Source: Bugula neritina (taxonomy: Eukaryota; Bryozoa; Gymnolaemata; Cheilostomatida; Bugulidae). Taken from it: a stretch of 60,000 nucleotides of DNA. The DNA is taken from contig OZ037768.1 in NCBI GenBank assembly GCA_964035545.1, positions 13,518,175 through 13,578,174 on the forward strand, given 5' to 3'. The position numbers and the translations under genes were made by a program. Positions 19,131 through 30,840 of the stretch are shown here, one piece after another; positions within the stretch are counted from its first letter, which is position 1, and each line of letters opens with the position of its first letter. A model generated the notes under the pieces. The model searched no databases. It saw only the letters and a program-made list of their open reading frames with translations, and was not told where the DNA came from.

Positions 19131-22100
19131 CTATTGCTGGTGCATCTCTTCAGCAGCTAACGTTGTTGTTTCATCTAACGATAATTCTTTCAGATTCATA
19201 AGGGCGTTCTCCCGGGCAGTTTTCATTCTTTCATGCGCCTTTGAGAATGCATCTGCAAATAACCAGGATGGTTGATTGAATTGAAAACTCCAAACACTCA
19301 TTCAAATAATGTAACAGATTATACAAAACATGTTTGGGCAAAAAATTCTTTTGATTACAGAAGAAATCATTAACCCATTTTGCAAAAACATAAGTTGTTA
19401 AAGATGACAATAGGTGTAAATACAATTTTTGTTTTGCCATTCTCAAATTGAAATCTTTAAATAAATGCCCACTAGTCAAATTCATCTTTCATTACAGTAA
19501 TGAATATCAAAGTCAATCAGAGTTTTTATCCTGCAAGCATGCATATAATTGACTAAAGAAACATGATTATTGAGACCAATTGCATTGTACTTTTACTACT
19601 ACTGGTAGAACAATTAGAGAAAGGTTTAGCATACCTATTACTGCACGGATTTGTGTATAGTCAACAGCAGACCTGCAAATAAACAACCGTAACTTGCATA
19701 TACACACATACTTCATGTTAGATTCAAGGGTAGAATACTTCAACTCAACATATCATGTGGCAGAGAAATCTTACCCCAGCTGAGTCATCAAGGCATCCTT
19801 CTTCCCAGCTCTTTTAGCTGTCTTGGAGAAACAGAATTCTCTGCAAGTCATTTAACTATCAATTATTTATAAATTCAAACGCATACAATATCAACTATGT
19901 TAGTTATATATATTATATATCATTAAATATAAAGGTAATAAATGAGCAATTAACCTTCTGTCAACATTAAACAATTAACTTTTAGATCTTTTAGCTTTAT
20001 GCAGGAATTAAACACATAAAAATTGATCATTCAAAAAAATGACTTTCTCACACTTTTACTTTTTTCCTCTTATACACAGCGAGTCAAGTTCAGCCATGAT
20101 CTAAAAAAAGCTGTTCTCGACTTGCGTTGATTCAAATCAACTTAAATTTCATCACTAACGTTGACATTAGTTATTCAATAGAATAATGTTGACCACTTTT
20201 CATCAAAATGCTACTAATTTAATATGTTACAACAAGTTGAGCACTTGTTAAAAAAGCAAAAATTAAACTAAGCAACTTGGAACTTTAACTTGGTCAAATT
20301 TCAAACACCTGCTGTTAGTCAATCAGACAATTCCAAGTTTAATTAATGACTTTGGCAAGTTGACTTGAGTAAAGGAGTGTTGAGTACTTAAGTTGGGCAA
20401 TGCATGAGTCAACTAGACTTAGATATGACTTACTATGCTGTCTGTAATGATTTAACAATACTGCTATAAATACGTTAGGTTATATAAGATACTCACTGTG
20501 ACTGCAGCAAAACATTCACTTTGACCTTTAAGGATCCCGAAGTCTCAGTCTTGAAACCGAACCTGCTTAACCTTGACCCCTGTCATAAAACGGACAGTTA
20601 GCAGAAACTATAGTTAACAATTATCTAATTTGTGTTATATAAAAATTGCTGTCATATATAGTATAATAGATATATTCCATTAAAAAATAAACAACTAAGC
20701 TATAGAACAGTTCCTTTTTTTTTTACCGTAGGGCCACTCGTGGTGCAAATTTTCGTCTGTGAAAATACGCACCGTGTGGCCCTATGCTCAGTCCTTGGGG
20801 GTAACCTAAACAATAAATTGACCCTGCAATGCTAGAGCAATATGGGTATAATAAATAATTTGGCTACATACTAAACTGAAAATCCCTTTGTCTATCATAG
20901 TAATCATGAAACTCTTCTACCTGTGGTAAAACAGATGAAATTCATTTAAATTTTTGAAGTAATATGTGTTGAAATTACCTGAAAATTTGAAGGAATATGA
21001 GTATATGTAAGGTCATCTAATTCTGGAGCTCCGCCGATAAAAAACCGTCGCAAATTTGAGACTATGGATGGCCCAACAGGCCTCCAACAATTCAACTCCA
21101 TCGCATGTTCTCCTAAAACACACGGCATTTCTTATCACAGAATTAGAGCAAACATTATTGGTCAATTTGATAGAATTCCGCAATGAACTTGAGTATAGCA
21201 AATTTGAACTCTTAGAATCATTGCCTAATACAGAACATTAACAATCCATAACACACTATGGTGCTGTTACCATAACAACACTTATATTATAGTCACAAAC
21301 TGGTATAATCGTTATACGCTGCATCCTCATTAAAGCTTCCGAGAGGACAACTTGACATATAACTGTTGACCACCATGCAAAACTTCTGGATACACTATTC
21401 ACACTAGGAAGTATGGGTACGGTTAGCGAACCTGGAGTATTTGGAATAGTTATGGCACAATACCCCTCCGGCCTGAATCTTGACCAACTATCCAGTGAGC
21501 ATACCTCGAAAAATAACTTTGGCCAAGAATTAATAATCCGATCTAAAAAAACTGCTACAATGTTAGAAAAATAAAAAAACTGACAGCAGAAAGTGCTAGT
21601 TTAGTTATTACAAAAGATAAAGATGTCTACAAATAACCGAAACTTTGAATAGTTAATTTTAAACTAGAAACAATTGATTTTGGTGATAACTGAATAATTA
21701 GCCTGAAAGTTCAGCATTTCCTAATCTAACTCATTAATAAAAAAGCATTTTACCTCCGTCTTCCTCATCTGCTACTGGCTTTTTGTAAAACATTTCAGCT
21801 TCAAAAGGAAATGAAAAATATGCCACATTATCCTACAAAATAGGCATACTTAGTGAAACATAACAAGGTGAATGTCATAGCAATTATTGGACAGTCCTGA
21901 CGAGTATTACTAACTTCAAATATGAATGCCCAAACTGTATATCCTTAAACTTTAGGAGATGCAGTTGTTCAAGTAACGGTAATAAAAATATTAGGACAGA
22001 CATAATGAATATTAAAGTAAAGGGATGACAACTAATCAACGTTTAATAGTGATGTTTACTTTTGAGTTGGTTAAATTCTTTGATGAACCTTACAGCATGT

Positions 22101-25100
22101 CTTCTCACAGAAAAGGTGAGATATAAAAACTAAAAAGATGGTTTTTCAAGTGTCAGTTTATCGAATAATTATGATCAAGAAAAACAATTATCTCATTGTA
22201 GGCAAAACACGAGCATTTATAATTTCAGACAAATTGTTATAGCAATTGTTACTAATTGAATTTAAAAGTACATGATGCACATATTACAAATATACTTCCC
22301 TGTCAAACTTTACAGAACAAAATCCGATTGGAAGTGAATGTTTTTAATTTTGTTCCAATTTAGTAGTGCTGATAGCAAGCAGCTAGTAGGGTGGTTTAAG
22401 TATTAGCTCAGTAAACACAAATTAAGGGGTTTCAATCCCAGTAAAGGCCATGGGTGATGCTAGGAAAAGCATCCAGTCCTAATTGCTCCTTCGCCACAAT
22501 AGGAAAAAGTCCTTAGCCTTCTAAAAAACCCTTTGCATCATGAGCTCTCACAAGGCTAGCGACTCAAATGAGAGTTTGTAGTACTGAGATAAGAGCACTT
22601 ACTCTATTTTCTACTTTAGTAATGCATGTTTGAGTAACCCCAGCAAGAGAGCCCCCTGATACTGAGTTCCATCCCTGTTCTGAAAAATAATTGTTCCTAC
22701 AAATTATCCTTTGCACATAAAAAAAAAGTAAGTAGATAAAAACAAAACCTAAATGCAGTAAAAGAATTCTGAAACTTTTATTACACTAATTCATTTAGTA
22801 GGGTGGGGTTTAATGTCACACAAGTGTAGGAAAAAGCCTGGACAGGGAGCTTATGATGAGATAACTCCACACTACACAAATTAAACATGACTTATGAAAC
22901 ATATTATCTTCCTGTGTGTGTATCTTGGTAGATAAACTGGTGGATCACCCATGTTAAGATTCCAACAACTAGCATTGCATTAAATTCTTGCATCAATATT
23001 AATATTGAATGTTGTGAAGCTAACGGAACATTAGTTGTTGAAATACAAGAAACAAAATTTTGAATAGCAAGCGAAATGCAATTGAATAGTTAAAAGATGA
23101 AATTCAATGTTAATTCTATTTTTCAAAAACTGAAACAAGTTACTTGTAAAACGTTTTAACACAAGTTATGCTTGTACCGCTGTTTGCACCTCAAAGTGAA
23201 GTGCTCCAAGTTTAAACTTAATTCTTGTTTCACTTTTCGGGTAGTAAAGATATAAACATAGATATTGAGTATAGACAACGTACATACCGCGAGATGGCAC
23301 ATGAACAATGTAACGCACAAAGAGATCGTCATAGTCGAAATTTCTAGCTGAAACAATCTCTCCATACATAACTAGACGAGTGACTCCCAGAGGAGGAAAC
23401 TCAAACTCTGTACCAACTAGACTAGAGAGATACTGAGAGTGTCTTGAGTACAACTAAAACAGAAGAATATAATTAGACAAGATTAAGCAATTAAGCAAGC
23501 TTTCCTGAAAAGATCAGTCATTAAACAAGACATTTGAAAACCTGATATAACAATACATCTTAGACAATGGTTTTTGAGTGAAAATTATGCCAGTTGAGTA
23601 GATTGACATCCATACTATTGGCTGTAATATTAATGACACGACTAACCTCTTTGTACATTTTTTCTTCTCTGTTTTTTTCTCCGTGATTCATTGTGTTACT
23701 GCAGTTTTGTAGGGTATATAGATATACTTCTGAAAAATTTAGGACAAGGTGTTATCAAGGTTTTAAGCACAAAATACTAAAGAAAATCTTTCTATCAATA
23801 TCAGTAAAACACTTGCCTTTTCCTAAACTATCTGTTTCTATCTTGTATGGTTTCTGAGCTTGATTGAAGTTTGGCTTCATTGTGATCACACCATTGGCAT
23901 CAACTTTTATTGTACACAAAACAAACTCATCATCTTCGGTTGGCTCCCTAACATAGTTGTTAAAATTTCAAAGTTGCAAAAATCTCATAAGAGCAGTTAA
24001 ATATTATATACTGCATCAATGTTTATACAATTTTTATTATCAAGTAAACAGTTTATTATCAATAAAACACAAAATATTCCATAAAGGAGAGTAACAAAAC
24101 ATTTAAAGACAGCATATACCATTCATAACGCAGGAATTGATATCCCAGCTGAAATCTTTGATGAGGCAACTATTAAAAATACATAGAGCAGTTTCCTTGA
24201 ATAATATCTACTAAAGTATGAAGTTTTAGAGATAAGAAATTGTTAAGTAAATCAACTAACTTGTCTTTTTCACTGAGATCTGCCATTATATAAAACGTTT
24301 GCTCAGGAGTGACTATTACATGATTACGCCTCCGAGACTCTGTGCTTGGTTTTTGGTCAACAATGTTTACTTTTGGAGTTATCCCCTCACTACAAAACAT
24401 TGCATATCAATCGGGCCTTTATAATGACAGTCTAGATCAGAATTATGGTCATAATATTATTATATAAAGAGTGAATAACTACCAATCATGGTGTATAATA
24501 AGACACTGTATACATATAAACTCACCCATCTATAAGTCGCGAAGATGTTGCTGTCCTGCGCCGCCTCACATTAGCTACTTTTTCTGCCAGAGGAGTAGGT
24601 ACTTCATTGGGTGAAGTGGTCACATACTGCAAGTTCTGTAAAACATTTTAACACTAACTTAATAAATGAAATGAAAGCCTACAACACTGAAATAGTCAAT
24701 AGAATTTCAAGTTCACAAAAGCTGCAATTAAGTAGGAAATTCAATAAGATTTCAGCAGCAAAAATCTGTCAATCATGAGTTTTAAAAGCTGCCATTATTT
24801 ATTGACTGTATTATCAGCATATAACTTTTTAACATTTGTGCATATAGGCAATTATATTTTGCTTTTGAATTAAAATAAGATTATACAAAATATTGTGAAC
24901 TGAATATAATGTAATAGATTTACAGCATTCAGGCATAAAACTTCTAAGCAAATAAATCATAATACAACTAACCTCTTTCTGATTAGTGAACTTGTCATGA
25001 TTAACATAAGTAAATAGTCTTCTATTTGGACGTTCACTGCAAAAGATATAATTCAAAATGAATATATGCAAGTATATTTCACATCAATATTCTTGCAATA

Positions 25101-26006
25101 ACAAAAACATAGAAAAATATAGACCAGAAAAGAGTGTAGAACACACCTCACATTTACAACATCACTGTGGTACTTTCTTTCTATGACACCATCCCAGTCT
25201 CTGTCATGTTTGTACATATCAAACTCTCGCTAAAATATATTTTGTATGTAGAGCAAAAAATAAGTTACACTACAAAAAATGTTGCACAGTTATTTTCAAC
25301 GCTTTAAATATTAAATACAAAATAAAAAGCAAAATTCAAAAACTAACTAACACAGTTGAAGTAACTTTTAAAAATATCAAACTGTGCATGTGTACTATTG
25401 CCAGACCATATTGCTCAATAATTCGCACTAAAATATAGAAAAAGTGTTTCAACATTACATTAAGTCACTGTATCTACAGATAACTTTAATGACAATATGT
25501 GAAGCAGATGGCAAAATATCAAATATAGTTATTTAAAAATATTTAATTAGTCAAAAATCCAATTACTTGAGAATAAAATTTTTGCTGCCAATGGAATGTA
25601 AAATTTTCTTCTTCTCTTTGAGAAAGCATTTCCTGCTGTCTTCTAATTTCATGCATCCCGGTAGAAGTTGATGATTTACTGCCAACCTTTTGCTCTATCA
25701 CTGCTTGAGGAACAATACTAGATGAGGTGACTTTCTTTAAATGAACTCTAAATAATAAAAACAACAAACTATAATGCAGATGCTTGGTACTCAAAATTAT
25801 ATATTTTTATGTTAACTTATATAATGAAAGAAATCTGTACTTAAAACATCTTATTGTAATAGTTTTATGTAGGTTGTTTGTCATTTTAAAATAAGGGCAC
25901 AGAATAACGTAAATCATTTCTCTTACCCGATTTTTAAATTTTTAATACTGTCTTTTGATCTATAAAAGACAGTACCAAAGTCCATAGTGCCCGTTTCTCC
26001 TGCCAT
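19131..26006 (-). CDS. MKS1: MKS1, B9-domain ciliary transition-zone protein (complete, 18 coding exons)
   Basis: MKS1 is a B9-domain component of the MKS/B9 complex at the ciliary transition zone. Coding exons on the minus strand: 26006-25927, 25747-25567, 25229-25147, 25036-24973, 24635-24526, 24389-24261, 24155-24120, 23947-23817, 23729-23647, 23453-23288, 22679-22603, 21832-21754, 21542-21432, 21112-20979, 20579-20497, 19840-19775, 19672-19635, 19252-19131. They total 1773 nt, giving 590 aa (human 559). Phases agree throughout. Matches to the vertebrate protein include [70 protein letters not shown] and [18 protein letters not shown]; the last four blocks mark the B9 domain, roughly residues 310-470. 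The C terminus is a charged helix ([17 protein letters not shown]). One intron (23730-23816) is GC-AG. The exon 24155-24120 is only 36 nt with a weak acceptor, the least certain junction. Confidence 0.95.
20729..20784. mobile_element. Short foldback element (MITE-like hairpin) in an MKS1 intron
   Basis: TAGGGCCAC at 20729 and GTGGCCCTA ending at 20784 are exact reverse complements. Pairing continues inward with small bulges (CGTGGTGC against GCACCG) and again as ATTTTC against GAAAAT, so almost the whole 56 bases fold back. TA at both outer edges could be a target-site duplication, suggesting a Tc1/mariner-type foldback. It lies between the exons 20979-21112 and 20497-20579. Confidence 0.6.
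22386..22610 (+). mobile_element. Possible tRNA-derived SINE in an MKS1 intron
   Basis: TTAGCTCAGTAA (22403-22414) resembles a polymerase III A box and GGTTTCAATCC (22428-22438) resembles a B box. They are followed by a GC-richer body (ATGGGTGATGCTAGG, then TCCTTCGCC) unlike the surrounding AT-rich intron. The two boxes are closer than in a tRNA, so the head would have to be deleted or the resemblance fortuitous. No poly(A) tail or target-site duplication was identified. Confidence 0.35.
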
Positions 26007-26970
26007 CCTGAAAGTTATATGATTACACTGTAGCTCTGTATATTTGGTCTATACAAAATTACTAGAACTGTGATAAATATTTAAGCTTACAAATAAAAAT
26101 AATAATTTCATCAACTCTTAAGCATAATGTAACGAAGTCATACAAATATTTAAATCTGTCCACAGAGACTAACAAAATGGCAAGCATTAGTCTGCCGTTA
26201 TATAACTTGCCATACCCTTACCCAAGCTACTACAGCTTATCTTTGCTTAACCTCGAAGGCCACACTCGGAGGCAACAGATGCAACAAGTTAACAAAGCTA
26301 TAAAACGTCATCCATATGCCTCTGTTTATTCATTTTTAATCAAGAGTTGCACTCCAAAAAGGTGCATACCAACATCTCACAAAATTGGCCTCTCTACGAT
26401 ATAACTATTTTTAGGGAAGAACTATTTAGGTAGTAGTAACTAAATGATTAAAATAATTGTAACGCAACTCTTCATAATTATTTGTGGAAAAAAAATTTAA
26501 GAAACATTTTTACAGTTATTTATTTTTTATTAAATAATGCAGTAGTGAGTTGATTAGATATGATGGAAATCGCATCAATCATTCTCATATCGCCTTAACT
26601 TTAACCAGGCAAAGGTTGAAAATAATGATTTCATTTTGCATTTTGACAGCTGCAGTCACTAACCCACTGACCAGTTATTACATAAATGTCAAGTATGAGT
26701 AGTGCAACAGAGATGCATTCAGTATAAAATTATTGGGTAAAATACGTTTAGCTATATGCCCTACTTTCTACAGATCATAAACATGAACAACTTTTTTGAG
26801 ATTAAGACAACATTTAGGTGAAAATTTATCAACAGGTCACTACTACCTAGAGCTTCTATTAGTATTAATATTAGCCTTACGGCCTACAGTTACTGAGCTC
26901 AAAAAGTTAATCAGCAGTACCATCACAGCCATTCTCATTCTAGAGAATCATTATTCACTATCATTTTTTT
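26007..26970. other. Upstream flank of MKS1, no gene recognised
   Basis: This should carry the MKS1 promoter. A 75-codon open stretch at 26177-26404 (plus) has no recognisable domain, is uninterrupted by obvious splice sites, and lies immediately upstream of the MKS1 start in the opposite direction; I do not call it a gene. Confidence 0.45.
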
Positions 26971-28620
26971 ACCTAGTAAAAACTACTATTAGTATTACTA
27001 ATACTATTACTATTAGTATTACTATAGTAATTAGAACACCCTGCTAGTGGCAGTGCTAACGCGCAACAGTAAGTGGAACACTAACACTAACTCCAAGTAA
27101 CAGTACCAGTCTAACACTAACAGTAAGTGAGTAACACTTAACACTAACAGTAACACTAACAGTGACCATCATTATTTAAATAATATCAAATGCGAAGACG
27201 ATAGTTGAAATCATACGACAATATGAATACTTGGTAATACTGGTGATATTGCTAATACTATAACATTAACTAATAGAGTAATTGTAGTATTATTACTATT
27301 GGATTTAGTATTACTCAATTAGCTTTAGCCTTTAGGAAACGCAGTTCAAAAAATTATCATTATCATTATGAACTACTGTTTTGACAAAACAAGAACGCAG
27401 CAAATATTGCTATGACTTGCCAAAGCGTCCCTCAATGCATCAACAATTATTAAGAACTTTTATGGTCAGAGGAAGGCGTCTTACTCTGTGGTTTTCCGCT
27501 CAACGTCGCGATTCCCTAAGCAATGTAAAATTCTAGTCAAAGTGAAACTCGAATCGTAACGTTAGCTGTGGACTATATATTTTCGTGTTGATATTTGATT
27601 TGTATCTCCTTATAGTTATACATTTACGGAGATATCTGGAATTAGCTGTAAATTTTTAGTGCCGCCTAGTTGTTAGTTTATATTTTTAGTTAGTAAACGC
27701 AGTATTACTATTAGTAGTATATGTAATACTAATACAGTAATACTAATACAAATACTGAAATAGTAATAAACAATAGTAAAACTAAATGTAATACTCTTAC
27801 TCTTACTCTTAGTCTTGGAAGTTGAACGTGAACTGAGAACTCACCGCTGAAGTTATTACTATTAGTATTAGTTAAACTAATAGTTAAACTTGAAGTTGAT
27901 GGTTATATCGTTACCGTTATGGTAAGTAGTAGTAGTACTGCTAGTACGCCTTGGCCTACGGAGTTTAACTCTAAGTAAGTTGATACTGATAGTCAATGCA
28001 ATATCAATATGAATACCGCCCAATACGGATACCGATATCAATATCAATAGGGCATTTACAACCACAATGACAATGATGTTAAAATTTAAATATTTGAATG
28101 ACTTTTACTCTTACAGTTACTCTAATTCTAAGGCGTAGGCTGTTGCTAAGAGTGAGACTGAGAGTAAGTGCAAGTGTAGATCTACTTCTAGAATCACTAT
28201 GACCATCGTCATCAGTATCAGTAGAACTAGAATAAGTTTATGAATGAGAATGATATCAAGTTTAACTGAAAATCATATTGTTTGATAATAACTTTAACTG
28301 TAAGTATAGCATTAAATTTACTTAAAAAGGTAAATGGAAATGTAAACCGGTAAATTCCTCAGTCTCGGGATCGCACAGCCACAACCATAATGATTAATAT
28401 AAATATTTATATTATAATGATAATCACAATGAATATCAATATGATCGAAGTTCGATTGAATGACATTTTATAATCACATCATTATGATTATTACTAAGTC
28501 TAACAGTAAACGTAAAACTAAAAGTGATGAATTGTAAATTAAAATTGAAGTAACGAAAAAGGACTGCTAGTGCAACTGTCACAATCATAATCATGAGGAT
28601 ACAGATAAGCGCATAAAAAA
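26970..28620. repeat. Large patterned low-complexity tract between MKS1 and the corepressor
   Basis: About 1.6 kb of cryptically simple DNA. Sub-blocks: ATTACTATTAGT steps near 26990-27020; TAACACTAACAGTAA steps near 27060-27170; ACTAATACAGTAATAC steps near 27690-27790; CTTACTCTTA near 27795-27820; GATATCAATATC hexamer steps near 27990-28050; AGAGTGAGACTGAGAG near 28147-28175. No period holds for more than a few units, so this is not a simple microsatellite. No coding exon is supported. It has the same style as the tract upstream of the TEX47-like gene. Confidence 0.75.
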
Positions 28621-30840
28621 TCTACTATCAATGCGAGTATGTGCATATATTCAACATTGTGTTTGTAGTTTAAAAAAATATAATTAACATTCGACTTCAC
28701 CATTCACCATTGTGATAGAGTTTTATTCGTACTATCACAATTGATATTATGATAGTGATTGTTGTTGCTCTACTCCACACTAAGTCTAACTGTATTAGAA
28801 TCTTTAAACTCTAAGTTCAACACTCACATTCACTTCATCATACTGATACTCATAATCATACTGATGACGCCCAGTGAATGTGATGGCCGTAGTGGTACTG
28901 ATATTCCTTAGTGGTTGCTATATTCCTCGCCATGCTGATGTTATAATTATACTGACACCAATAATAGTATTCTAGTTAGTTTAGTGTTGATGACATTGGC
29001 CATCAGATTCTGTTACGTATCTCAAGTTAGTTTAAAAATTTAAATGACTATCAAAGTCAATATGCATGTTATTGTGATTGTTTCATAAACCTTAACATCA
29101 GTTTTAGCTTGTGCATCATTATCATATGCACTAAAAGGCTGTATATTACTGTGTAATGATAAGGACAACCTCAGTGATTGTAAAACTAAAAGATTAACAG
29201 AAACCTGAAAATTGAATTTAAACTTAAAATGAGTCACCTTCAATAGCTCTCATTCTGAAACCCACATCAGCATGTCCATTGGTTCTAATTTTGACTAAGA
29301 ACTTCCAACTAAGATTTGGCTATGGCAATTGTTCATTCAATGCTTGTTACAGCATCAGTCTTTGTAAAAATCTGACTTACAAGGTCCCGCTAAACAGGAA
29401 AAAAAATAAACTTGAAGTTTCAAAAGCAGCTTCTGAGTTATATACTTTGAAATTCTAAAGTATAAGAGTGTTCTTGTAGACAGTTTTCCTTTATTGACCT
29501 AGCTAAAATTAGTAAACTTTTAATGAAACTAGAGCCACTTGAATCCCTGTGGTTGTTGGTAAAATTTTGGGCTTAGTTGGTCTCTGTCATTAAAAATTAG
29601 GCATTCAACTAGAAGTTTCAAGTAGAACTACGTGTTAGCAAGGCTAGAGTATGAAAGGCACCTTTTTCTATTACATCATAGTGAGATTACAAATTGCAAT
29701 TATTGAGGGTTGATTATTGCAAATGAATAAAAATGTAATAATTAGCTAATGTATGTTTCAAAGTTGCTAGTAATACAGCTATTCCATATTTCAATCTGAC
29801 TTATATGCCACTATGGTGTGCCAAAGTAATTGGTTAATATAATGACTTACGGTCATCTTCTATTTTAAATCCTTGATTACACTAGTAAAATATGTGCATT
29901 TTCTTGAATATGATTTAAATTCTGGCATGGATCATTAAGTCACATTTTCATCATGATCTGTCATTTTCAGTAACACTAAAATAGTATTTACTTAGTTGGT
30001 ATGATAACAAATAACTATGGTAAAGTAATATAATGTATATAAATTAAGCTTCAACTATAACTGTTTGACAATTTTTGGATATTTAATATGCTTTTCCAAC
30101 TATTCTCAATATTTATGTTTCAAATTTATCTGAGATTGTACGTGATTTTCACTCTATTGTATTCATTGACCATGTTGAATTTTTGTTGTAGTATTTATTA
30201 CCTGTGTACTTGAGAGTTTTCCATATTAGTCATTTTCAAAACTCAAATATAGATTTTAACTGAAATTTTCTGAAACTTTTCCAGCGAAGCTGTAAACATA
30301 TTTTTATCCTGAGTTATTTTACCTAAACTAACTAAACATTATATTAGCTACTATTTTCCTCTGTTGATGGTGCTTGTCCAAATTGGTTTATTTATCTATT
30401 CACCACACTACAGAGTGCTTGCAAATGAGCAAGTAAACTTGTAAAGATATGATGGCTATGATAGTGTTATTTCATAGCATGTATCGCTTGATATTTCCAT
30501 TGAACTTGAACTAGAAACTAAATTTTAGGCTGAAAGCCTCAGTGATAAGATATTAGAAAATTCCATGCAAGCTTGTGTTGAGCTTAGAGAGATTAGTGGA
30601 AGGAGTTCAAGTTGAAATTTAGTTGGTAGGAACCTATTGTTTATGGCAGTGGATGTGGTGGTTTTAGGTATGGATATGCTCGATGGTAGATTCCAAGTGC
30701 TGTTTATATAGCTACAGGTAACCATGTGCTATCATTGGCTTATACTGGAATACTGATCCTACTGCACGCTAATATTCCCTAGTCATAAATCTCCTAGTGA
30801 TTAATTCTCTGCTCTCAGAATTATTGTTGAAAGCACTAGA
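28620..30840. other. Upstream flank of the corepressor gene, no gene recognised
   Basis: AT-rich DNA upstream of the first recognised coding exon of the corepressor. It presumably includes the promoter and untranslated exons, which I cannot locate. No coding exon, RNA gene or repeat array is evident. Confidence 0.45.

Noticed and set aside
20890-20931. Candidate MKS1 exon encoding [15 protein letters not shown]
   Set aside because: Including it breaks the phase into the next exon, and the direct join of 20979 to 20579 gives [12 protein letters not shown], which matches the family.
26177-26404. Seventy-five-codon plus-strand open frame upstream of MKS1
   Set aside because: No domain, no homologue recognised, no splice context; it may overlap the MKS1 promoter. 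Possible but unsupported.
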